Source of the DNA: Cafeteria roenbergensis
Lineage: Eukaryota > Sar > Bigyra > Bicosoecida > Cafeteriaceae
Direction of reading: 5' to 3'
Assembly (NCBI GenBank): GCA_008330645.1
Contig: VLTN01000001.1
Span: 1,116,001-1,180,000 of the forward strand
Length of the DNA: 64,000 nt
In this document: piece after piece, positions 54,719 to 64,000 of the stretch
Position numbering within the stretch: position 1 is the stretch's first letter
How the letters are laid out: each line of letters opens with the position of its first letter
The notes under the pieces: model-generated
What the model saw: the letters and a program-made list of their open reading frames with translations, nothing else
What the model was told of the DNA's origin: nothing
Databases searched by the model: none
Translations under genes and position numbers: made by a program

Positions 54719-55310
54719 TGGGACGGCGGCGAGGGACGGCGGGCGAGGCGCAGCAAGCACAAGGAGTTGCAGAGCCCCTCGCCTCGCTCACCGGACCGCG
54801 GGCGGGGCAGGTCCTGAGCGGAGCTTGCTTGCCCTTCCGTCCCAACGGTTGCTGCGTGGTATACGCTTCTGGAGGCTTGTGTGTGTGTGTGCGTTGCCGG
54901 GGCTCATTCCTGCGAACTGCGTTTGATGTTTAGTCATGGGCAGCACAGTTGATGCACTTGGCCAATCGCACCGCTATTGCGCGCAGAATTGCACGGCTTC
55001 TGATCATGGACCAGACCGGATTGCGGATCAAAGGAGTGGCCATGGCCGGGACACTCCCTGCGGGAGAACGTTTCGATCGGTTTGCGCACCGCTCCACAGG
55101 CCTGTGGGCGCGATGGCATCGGCGGCCCGCAATGACGCCAAATCTTGGCTAGGCAGCGGGAGCTGGAGCTGCAAGAGGGCACGGCGGCCGCGAGCTCGCG
55201 CCTCAGCCAAGTCAGGTCGGACCAGAGCTGTCCGCGTCCCCAGGGCTTGAACAGGCGCAAAGGGAAAGTCATGGCGTTCTGCCTCGTCGGTGTCTTCGCG
55301 CCCGATTCCC
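54719..55310. other. Convergent intergenic gap
   Basis: The 3' flanks of two converging genes. Contains a short GT run near 54878-54892. No gene was recognised. Confidence 0.5.
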
Positions 55311-57067
55311 TCAGAGGGAAGGTTCCAGATCGTGGAAGATGGCCTTCAGGGGGTCCTGGCAACTGCCGTCATCATTGTCAGAGGAGTCGCCGCAGTCAGA
55401 GGTGTTGAGGCCCAGAGCCGGATCGCGATCTCCGCTCCCGCAAGTCGACAGAGGCCCTCTGGGCCTGGGGTGCTGTGGAGGCCCAACCAAAACCCCTGCA
55501 GGCCCATCACAAACCCCTGCGTGTGGATACGCGCCGTCTGCTCCGACGAAGACCTCGCCAGACCACTGCGCCGTGGCTTGAGCCCAAGGTCCATCGCCGG
55601 CCGGAGGGTTGACCGCCAGCGCCTCGCGAGCAGTCGTGCTTGCACGGCACCTGGCTTGGCCAGCATCAGGCAGGCTGGACCTGAACCTTGAAGTGGCGGG
55701 CGCGGAGAAAACTGCAGCGCTGTAAGCGGGGACCGCGGCTGGTCCCACTCCGGCAGCACCCGAGGTGGCTGCCGCTGCCGCACCCGAGGTGGCTGCCGCT
55801 GCCGCACCCGAGGTGGCTGCCGCTGCCGCACCCGTTTGCCTCCTGGCATCGTCCAGGACTTTGCGAAGTAGCCGATAGCAGGCTTGCTCGATCCGGGCCA
55901 CTTGCGTGCTCGAGTACTCGCTGGATGGAGTCGATTCTGCCTCCGTGAGCAGCCTCCACACCTCTGCGCGCGGCCCTGGCTCTGGGGCAGTGCGACGCCG
56001 CATCGCCGACGAGGAGGAGCTTGCTGCCCCGCAAGCCGAGGAGCTACTGCCTTCCAGACCAGGAAACGCCTTATTGAACCCGTAGAGCAGCCTCGCGGCG
56101 AAGTCTCGGACATCCTTCGCGGCCGACGAATCCTCTCCCGTGGAGCCGCCAGGGCGCCGCTCCCTGCTGTGCTGCGAGTGACTCCCCTCCTGGGAATCGA
56201 GCTCGGCGGCATTGCCCAGGTTTGCGAGCAAGAATTCGCTTGCTGCCACCCGCCAGGCGCCCGGCTCGTCGAGGTGCCCGTGCACAGCGTTGCTTGTGTG
56301 CAACCTGCGGACGATGGTCCAACCGTTCGCGGCCCAAGCCGCACACAACACCCGCAGCAGCAGCGGGTCCCGCAGGTTGGACCCTGGGCTGAACGCGCTT
56401 TCCACAGCTTCTGCGTGGGGGGGCAACTCCACGAGGTACCTGGCCTTGCCGGCCAGGTGAACTATGGACGTTTGCACCTCGCGCTCTCCCGTCGGCAAGG
56501 CCGCGGCCCCGGGTCCACGACGCGAGCCTTGCAGCTCGGCCACAGTTGCGAGCGCCTCTTCCTGCGGGCAGGCAAGTGAGAGTGCAATTTGGGAGCTCAA
56601 TTTCGGGCTTCAAGGCGCACGGCGCGAGGTGATCAACACCCGAAGTCAGTGGCGAAAAAGCTCCGAGAACTCGAGGCTTACCCAACATTTCGTTATCTTG
56701 AAGTACCTGCCACTGTGTCTGTGGTGGAAGATCTGCGGCAAACAGCCACAGGGGCGGCCGGCCAAGCGAAGAGCGAGCGAAAATTCAGTTGCCGTTGCTT
56801 GCGGGGCGCCGCGGCGCCAGGGAGGGGAGCTGGCAGACCCTTCTCCGCGCAAGGCTACTTGCGAGGGTTTGCGTGCCGTGTGTACCCGCCAGAGAGCGGC
56901 CGCGGCGTTGCCGCTGGCTCGCCAGCGCGGGATGCATCTGGAACACGCAGACGAGCGGCAAGACTCACGTTCGAGAGGCCCACTTGCTCCACAGTCATGC
57001 GCTCTCCCCCCCAAACAAGTTCGAGCTGGAGCCGTGTGTGCGCGCTAGACCCAGACGCGGCGGCCAT
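55311..57067 (-). CDS. Unknown protein with Ala-rich tandem repeat (2 exons)
   Basis: Exon 1 (56969-57067, ATG 57067) encodes MAAASGSSAHTRLQLELVWG and ends VEQVGLSN with a GTGAGT donor. Exon 2 (55311-56561) starts EEALATVAELQG after a CCCGCAG acceptor, phase 0. The total is 449 residues. The first ~170 residues have ordinary composition (VHLAGKARYLVELPPHAEAV, LRVLCAAWAANGWTIVRRLH) and may form a domain; no family was recognised. The middle is Ser-rich. A 24-bp repeat encodes three TSGAAAAA units near residue 305. The acidic tail (SDCGDSSDNDDGSCQD) ends the protein. A TGA just upstream of the acceptor in the exon 2 frame rules out extending exon 2 and supports the intron. Confidence 0.65.
55757..55828 (-). 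repeat. 24-bp coding tandem repeat, 3 copies
   Basis: Three perfect 24-bp copies, each encoding eight residues (TSGAAAAA), inside the unknown protein at 55311-57067. Confidence 0.95.
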
Positions 57068-57951
57068 GCCCGCCAGGGTCGCCTTCCCGAGTGCACTCGG
57101 TCGGAGAGCTTGCCGACGCTTCTCGCAACGGCAGGATCGCCTCTGCCCGGCACGGCTCTCTGGCCCGTCGTTGTCGCTGCGTGGCTTTCCTGCAGCGCCC
57201 AGTGCGACCGAAGCGGACTGCTGCCGCGGCAGTGTGCTGAAGCATGCCTCTTGAAGTGGCTTGCCTTGTGCTCGGGTACGCTCGCCGACCACGCCCCAGG
57301 AGCCGCCGCCAGCCACTCACCGCTCTCTGGGCGCACAAGGGAGCATCGGGATGACGCTAGCCATTCGCGTCACTGGCGTCTGCGGTAGACGCAATCTCAG
57401 TCTTCCACACCGCTCATCGCCAGAGGGAGGCAGCCGGCCTTCGAAGGCGGGGCGCGATCTGGGGTGCCTCACGAGCCCAATTTCCTTAGGCGCGCGGGGC
57501 TGGCCTGGCACTTGCAGCCTCGCTCTTCAAGACGCGGCGATGCATCGCGCCCGCCAGGCGCTGGGCGGCCCGCGCAGCGCCTGGCCTGCGTCGCACTCGG
57601 GGGCGCGCCTTCACGAGCGCGACGGCAAGCGCTGGCGCTGATAGGTGCTGGCGCGCGCTGGGTTCAATGCAAGCGCGATTTCGAGCACACGCCTCAACGG
57701 AGGAAAGGGGTGAGACGGGGGGGGCGGCCGGGAAGGAAAGGTTTGACGCACCAGCGGCACACAAGACGAATACGCAAGGGTAGACTGAGGGTTCGGCGAC
57801 GAGGAGGCGCAGCGGTGGTGTGGCAAAGCCAACCGGGGAGCCGGCGGGAACGAGGGCCAGCCGAGGCCAGCCAGAGCGGGCCGAACGGAGCCTTTCCGCT
57901 CCACGGCGAGCAAGAGCCTCCGTGCTCGCTCGGAGGGCAACGGCTCGGCGG
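57068..57951. other. Intergenic gap
   Basis: Lies between the EF-hand gene's stop and the start of the unknown gene downstream, both on the minus strand. No gene or motif was recognised; small open frames on both strands look like chance. Confidence 0.5.
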
Positions 57952-60900
57952 TCAGAATTGACCCATGGGGCGAATGGCGTGGCGCGACCCGAATCGGGTG
58001 GGCTTTTCGAGAACAGCCCCGTAGGCAGGCGCGTCGAAAATTCCGCTCACGCTGTGGTGCTGGTCTCTGACTCCGCCCGAGCCAGCAACGAAGTGCTTGC
58101 GGCCGACTCCGGACTTGGCAAGCGGCGAGGCCGCAGCCGAGTGGAGGCCGGCCGGGGGCATGGCCGGCACGGCCCCAGACGGCCTCTCAGACCCGGAGCG
58201 GTCTCTGCCAAAATCGGGCATCGCCGGCCCCGCCCAGGTGCCTTGGTTGGCCCGTGGCGAGCGGAGCGGCAGGCTTCCGCCCGGCTGGAGGTCCCGGCGG
58301 CGCGGGGAGGACGCCGCGGCTGCGGGGCCGGATGCCGAGAAGACCGCCTGCACCGCCGCGGAGCGCGGGGTGCTGCTTCCGCTCTGCGCGGCCGAGTCCC
58401 CTCCCCCGCCGAATCGGATGCGGCGCTCGACGCGCTGGGCGGGAGCCCGTCGCGGGGACCCCGACCCGAACTCCGCCGCGCCCGAGCGGCGCATCTCCTC
58501 CCGCGCACGGGTGAGGTCCTCGTAGACGCCAGAACTGCATCCCGCAGGAGGGAGCAGCTCCGGGTGGCCGCGCGCCGTGGGCCCCGCGCCGTCGGCGCCC
58601 CAGGCGGCCGACGCAGCCGCTGCGGCGTCGCGTGCCGCCGTCGAGGCGTCAGTGGAGTGCCTGCGGCGCCTGCGACGCTGCTCTGCCTTGGTCAGCGTGT
58701 GGCAGACACGGCCGATGTCGAAGTCGTCCTTGGCCACCGCGCGCGCGGCTGCGGACACGGGAGCGGTCCCGCCCACGAGACCACGGACGCGGTCGCCAGC
58801 CCACAGGCGGTAGGCGTGGGCCGGCCCGCCGGCCACTCCGCCGCGGCCCTCGCCCCTTGCGGGGATGAGGCCCGCGGTGGGCAGGCCGGCGTGCTCCTGC
58901 TGGGCAGCGCGGTACACGCCGGAGCGGCGCTTCGCACTCGAGGCCGCAATCCCGGCAGCGCGAGCGAAGTGGGCGCCGGGGCTGGAGGCGGGCGTCGCGT
59001 GCGCGGAGCCGCGGAGGTCCGCCTCGCGCTTGGCCGCCTCGGCCGCCGTGCGGGCCTCAATCGCTGCCTCCACGTCAGCGGCTCGCCGCTCGTCCTTGTC
59101 CATGGTGCCGTCCGGAAGCATGATTCCCGCTGGGTCAGTGTTGGTCTTGAACGCAAACTGAGCCAGGTAGCTGGGCACCTCGTCGGCGGCCGGGGGCATC
59201 GGGCTGACTCCGTAGCGGCCAATGCCCTCGCGCTCAATGGGGGCCCCATCGGCGCCCGGCACCGTGCGGGGCTGCAGCGCGGACACAGCCCCCAGGCGCC
59301 TCGCGTCCTCCACAAACGCGCGCGGGCGGCTGAGCTCGCAAAAGTCGCTGAAGGTGACGGATTCTGGCATCGGACGCGCGCCGCCGCCGGTCAGAAAGGC
59401 AGCAACCTGGCGCTCCGAGACGGTCACGCCGGCTGCCACGAGGCGGGAGCGGAGCTCGGAGGCCGGAACGGAGCTGCTGGACAAGTCCTTGACCCGCATC
59501 CACGCATCGCGGAGAGAGCCGCGCTTTCGGGCCACGCGCTCGACCACCTCTTGGGACATGCGCGCCTCCTCGAGGGAGGCTGCAGCCACCGCAGGGGCCT
59601 CGAGGCCGTCCACGGCGGCTTGGGCGCCGCGCGAGTCGTGGGAAACCCTGGGGGCGCCCTGCCCCGGCGTCAGGGAGGCACCCGGGGGCGGGTGGTAGCG
59701 GTTCGAGCGGTAGCTGACGGCTGTGCCGACGAGGTGCTCCTCGGTCTCGTCCGGCAGCGGGTCGTCCTGCTTCATCGCGCGGGCGAGCTCTGCGTAGTTG
59801 ATGCTGCCGTTTCCGTCAGAATCGAGGCGGTTCATCAGCATGCGGAACTCGCCGTCGGTGATGTTGATCCCCGACCTGGCAAAGCCCTCCCGGAGCTCCT
59901 TGTAGTCCACCTTGGCGTCGTGGTTCACGTTCACCTTCATGAAGAGCCGGCGGGCCGCGTCGTGGCCGCCCTTTGCCTCGAGGCCGGCGAAGACGCGGCG
60001 GAGGAGGGCGTTTTGCTTCTTGCGGGCAGCGAGGCGGCGCGTGGGCAGCGGGCCGTGCTGGGCCGCAAGCTCCGCGAACCCGACGCTTCGGTCCTCCTCG
60101 TCGCCGAGGAAGACGCCGTCCTCGCCCATCTGGCCCTTGCGGGCGAGGAAGGGCGCCGTGGTGCCGTGCGCGTCGCGGGGGACGAGGGAGCGGTAGTGGG
60201 GGGGCGGCTTGTGGAACTCCCGGCGGCGGAACTCGCGCGGGTTCATGTCCCGAAGGTCTGCGTCGCGCTCGGTCGTGTACATACCGGAGGGGTCAACGAC
60301 GTCGGAGCGCACCCACTCGTCCGGGATGTCGCAGGCGCCCGTGGCAGTCAGGTCCTCGGCGTCGATGAAGTCCTCGTCCAGCTTCGAGCGGCCGATGCCG
60401 GCGGCCGTGCTCTCCAACGTGCCGGCTCCCTGCGCAAGCTTGGCGGCGAGGACCTGGGGCGAGCTGAGCGTCTGCCGGAGGGCTGTCGGGGCCATGCGGC
60501 GGGCGGGGCGGTGCTGCTGGCTGTCCCTGGGCGCCAGGCCGCCGCTCTCGGCGTCCGCAGCAGTGCGGTCGAGGCCGGCAGTGGCCTCCATGACGTCAGC
60601 GTCGGGGGGGAAGAGGGCGGTCACGAGGCCTGACCGGTCCACGATGCCAGTCCCGTGCCTGTCCACGGCCTTGACCACCGCGGCCATTTCATTGTCCGAG
60701 AGCACCACGCCGAGGCGGCCCATGCCTTCGCGCACCTCCTGGTGGGTGAGCAGGCCGTCGCGCTGCGCATCGATCTTGAGGAAGGTCTGGCTGGGAGTGA
60801 GGCCGAGCTCGTCGATTCGCCACTTGATCTTGGAGCACACGTCCCTGACGATGCGGTCGTGGTGGCCCAGGCCGGACTGGGCGTGGGCGAGCATGGCCGC

Positions 60901-63900
60901 GCTCGTGGCCTGCGTCAGGCCGGTGCGGACCGAGCCGCCCGCGCCGCCGCTCCTGCCCGCGGCGCTGGAGCCGTCGTCGCGATGGGAGCCGTGCCCGTGC
61001 GCGCCGGCGCCGCCGCTGGTGGCGGCAGCGGCCGCATCGGACTCGTCAGCGTACGGCTGGGGAATGCTCGACTGGGAGGCCGCCCCGGCCTCCACGGCCT
61101 TGACGAAGGTGGCAAAGTCCACCCGCGTGCTGGGCTGGAGGCGGCGCCCAGGCCCGCCGGTGCCGTCGGCAGCAGCAGGGTCGCGGTACGAGGGGTCAGC
61201 GGCTGCCACGAGGCCCGCCACGTCATCGGTCGTGAGCTTGATGCCGAGGCCGCGCAGGCCCTCAGCGGCGCTGCGGATGTCGGTGGAGCCGTCCGAGGTG
61301 CGCGCGAAGCGCAAGAAGGCTTTGCGGTGGGCGGAGGCGCCAGAGCCGAAGACCTGGGTGAGTCGCTCGCGAACGCTCGCGCGAAGGCCGGCGATGCGGG
61401 CCTCGCGAGCGGTAGTGCGGTGGTGGGTCGGCGGCCGCGGCGCGCCGCTGGCGGAGAGGTCGAGGCTGGCCATGCTGCGCGCAAACGCTGCCACCTCTGC
61501 GGGAGTGGCGTTGGACGAGGCCAGCGTCAGGCCAGACTGCGACTGCCGAATGTTTTCCGCCAGGCGGAGCTCGCCGCGGCTTGGCAGCGTGCTAGGGACC
61601 GCGCCGGTGAGAGGCTCGCCCCACACGCGAGCGGGCGCCCTGGCCCCGGCCGCCGGGAGCTCGTCCGGCGTGACGCCGAGGCCGAGCGTGGTGGTGAGCC
61701 GGCGCTCTCGCGCCTGGTACTCCTCGTGCAGCTGCTCCTCGGGGCTGATGCGCCGCGGCGGCAGGGACGACTCGTCGTCGTCGTCGCCTCCGCCTCCGCC
61801 TCCGCCTCCACGAGCGGCCACCGGCCCGGTCCCGGCAGCGCGAGCAGCGTCGGCGCCGCCGAGGAGGTCAGAGGCTGCCATGCGGCCGGGAGCGGGATCT
61901 GCGCTGGCGTCGTCGTCCCAAGCGTGCACCGCCTCCTCTCGTCCCGCTTCGGCGCGGCGGTCGTCGTCCTTGGACTCCGCCGCCCACCCCCCGAACAGGT
62001 CCTCGGCCGGGCCCGCTGTGCCGCGGGGGGACGGCCCCGCTGTTGCCCTGTCCGAGCCCCGATCGGCTGGCCGGCTGCCCTCGGAGAAGGACACATGGCC
62101 ACCCTCCGCGGCGGAGCGCAGAGTCGCGGCGCGGGCGTCCACGTTGGCGGCTGCCGCAGCTGCGGGGATGGTTGTGATCCACTGCACCGCCCGCGCAAAC
62201 TCGCCGTAGGCTACGGCGGAGTCGGGCTTCAGCTCCGAGCCGGTGGGGCGACCGAGTGCCGCCTGCGCCGCAGCCGATGCCTCCAGGAGGGACTTGAGCT
62301 CCGCCGGGGGCACGTCGACTCCCTGCTGCTTCAGGCCCCGCTGAAGGGACGCCAGCGTGACGCGGCCTCCCGGTTCGCGTGGGAGGCGGAGCCACGCCTC
62401 GCGCAGGTTGCGCTGGCGCAGGCCAAGGCCCTCCTGAAGCTTCGCCGAGGCGTCGGGCTGCGGCGGCGCCACGACGGAGGCTGCGGCAAAGGCGGCATCC
62501 CCGGCCGCCGGCGGTCCGCACGACGACGCCCCCTTGAGAGGCACGCAGTCCTCCGTGAACTGGCGGCCGTCGGCGTCGTCCTTGGCAGAGGAGGGGATCA
62601 TTGGCGAAGGCGGGCGCGAGCCTGCGCCGCCGCGTGACTCTGAGTTGCCCCAGCTGCCCCCGCTTCTACCCGCTCCCGTGGAATTGCGGCGGCCCCTAGT
62701 GCGGGCGGTTCCAGTCAGCAGCGGGGACGCAAGCCCGGCTGGGATGAGCTCGCCGCTCGGGCTGATGCGCCCGGCAGTCGAGCGCCGGCGCTGGCGCCGG
62801 AAGCGCAGCAGCCTTGCCATGTCCGCCTCCTCGCGGCGAGTGTCCGCCAGGCCGGACTGGCCGTGGATGAGCGCGGCGGGGACCCGGCTCTGGTGGCCGG
62901 TCTGGAAGCCGCTCACTGTGGTTGCAACTCTCGCCTTGCCAAGCCCCACGTTGTCCGACGTGCCCGCGAGGTCGCCGCCCTGGGCCTGGATGTGCGACGC
63001 AAACTGCAGGCGGGGGCCGAGGGTCGCGGGCGGGTGAGATTGGTGAGGGGGCGAGGACGAGCGCCGAGCTCATCAGAGGCTGCTGCTGATCAACGCGCAC
63101 CGGCGCACGGCAAACCGGCGCGGCGACGCAGGAAACCGGCGCGCAAGGGACGGGCGGTCTCAGGGAGGCGCGCGCACGCACGTGTCGGCGCGGCATGACT
63201 GGCCGCGAGCCAAGAGGCCTCGCGCGCGTCACTCGTCGGGCCTGCCTGCCCCCCCAGCGCAAGTGAACGTGCCGTCTCGGCGGCGCAGGGCGCGGCTGGT
63301 CAGAGCGCGGTCGGGAAGCAGAGTCATAGTTTGTGACTCGCGAAGCCATGGGCGTGCGTGCCTGTGACCGGCAGACCGGCCCCGCGCGCCCCAAGGCGCC
63401 AGCGGCGGCGGTGGGGGACTGTTGACGCCGGGGAATGCGGGAGGCAGTGCGCGCCGCTTGCAGCCGGGACAACAGCCGGGGGGGAATGGGTGGGGGGCAG
63501 AAAGCCAGTTGAGGCTGCTCACCTTTTGGGGGTTGCGGCGGACGCCGCCGACGGCCTCGGGCGCCCGATAGTCCACGCCCATGCGGTCAAGCTCGGCGGT
63601 GAGGCCGTCATACTGCGGCCGGCATCGCATGCACAGCCACGGGAGGGGTGGGGAGCTCGCTGTGGGCGCCGACGCGCTGGTTGCGCCAGCACCCTCTCGC
63701 TGCTGCGGCCTGCCAGCTTACATCGAACGGGCCGAGCGGCTGGTCCGCGCGCGCCGCAACCTTGCCCCCGCGGCCCCGGCGCTGGAGCTTGTCTACGGCC
63801 ACTGCGGCAGGGCTGAACCGCTCCATCCTGGACAGCGGCAACACCCGTCCCGGGCGGGGGACCGACTGAGACCGGATCAGCGACGTCCGGCCGAACGCGG

Positions 63901-63919
63901 TGCCCTGCGACGCCTCCAT
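57952..63919 (-). CDS. Large EF-hand protein, probably flagellar (3 exons)
   Basis: Exons 63722-63919 (ATG 63919), 63523-63612 and 57952-63003 join in phase 0 twice (donors GTAAGC and GTGAGC), giving 1,779 residues. The joins read QPLGPFD|YDGLTAELD and RRNPQK|FASHIQAQ. At least five EF-hand-type units occur: LREAWLRLPREPGGRVTLAS, a unit before VDFATFVKAVE, FLKIDAQRDGLLTHQEVREG, a pair FMKVNVNHDAKVDYKELREG and LDSDGNGSINYAELARAM (residues ~1110-1170), and LRDAWMRVKDLSSSSVPASE. Only DSDGNGSINYAE is a canonical calcium loop; the others have lost ligands. Linkers are Ala/Ser/Arg-rich. Repeated degenerate EF-hands in a very long protein recall EFCAB6-like axonemal proteins; the role is inferred. 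An upstream exon beyond the window is possible. Confidence 0.85.
63004..63522 (-). other. Intron 2 of the EF-hand gene
   Basis: GTGAGC...CCTGCAG, 519 nt, the longest intron found in the window. Frames inside it are Pro/Arg-rich shadows. Confidence 0.8.
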
Positions 63920-64000
63920 TGCAGTCGCGAGCCTTGGTTCGACGCGAGCGACTCGCTGGCCTGCCGCCGTGGCCAAGCCAGAGTGAGCGCTCCCGCGGCC

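Noticed and set aside
56570-56600. Extension of exon 2 of the unknown protein upstream through the acceptor to a TTG
   Set aside because: No ATG, an in-frame stop nine bases further, and a clean acceptor with a phase-matched exon at 56969-57067 explain the gene better.
57068-57951. Several 60-160 residue frames on both strands
   Set aside because: They overlap one another in all frames, have no family resemblance and no splice logic.
62880-62950. GTGAGC after ATTVSG region as a possible extra intron in the EF-hand gene
   Set aside because: The sequence through it (VSGFQTGHQSRVPAALIHGQ) reads as ordinary protein, and no matching acceptor improves the model.

Overview
This window is nuclear DNA of a GC-rich, gene-dense, flagellated single-celled eukaryote. 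Evidence for this is spliceosomal introns, an axonemal-type dynein heavy chain, a mitochondrial ribosomal protein with a targeting leader, a Ski2 exosome helicase, a HECT ubiquitin ligase and a BolA-type Fe-S protein. Composition and intron style would suit a haptophyte-like alga or another GC-rich protist, but no gene here fixes the lineage. I saw no rRNA, tRNA, CRISPR array, virus-like element or insertion sequence.

Fifteen introns could be placed by phase-consistent joining of reading frames. Fourteen start GTGAG and one starts GTAAGC; all end in AG and are 97-519 nt long.

Layout: 1-727, end of a CREG-like secreted protein (+). 910-2193, unknown protein (-). 3097-4605, coiled-coil protein (+). 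4841-5653, multi-pass membrane protein (-). 6017-8114, four-exon armadillo-like protein (-). 8735-33914, giant dynein heavy chain (-), whose 5' exons encode a tandem HU (CCDC81-type) module. 34601-36747, four-exon Cys-rich membrane protein (+). 36965-42193, HECT E3 ligase (+). 42413-48163, Ski2 helicase (-). 48842-49627, mitochondrial bL27 (-). 50218-51245, secreted protein (+). 51500-52152, BOLA1-like protein (+). 52891-53954, type I membrane protein (-). 54161-54718, possible CFAP119-like protein (+). 55311-57067, unknown protein (-). 57952-63919, large EF-hand protein (-).

How genes relate: there are no operons. Neighbours sit in tandem, divergent or convergent pairs with 0.2-0.9 kb gaps. 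Several products are flagellar or fit that role (dynein with HU domains, EF-hand protein, possible CFAP119 homologue). Mitochondrial translation and Fe-S functions (bL27m, BOLA1) lie close together. The most unusual item is the apparent fusion of CCDC81-like HU domains to an axonemal dynein heavy chain, giving a predicted 8,210-residue protein, of which all but the first 114 residues lie in one 24.3-kb exon.
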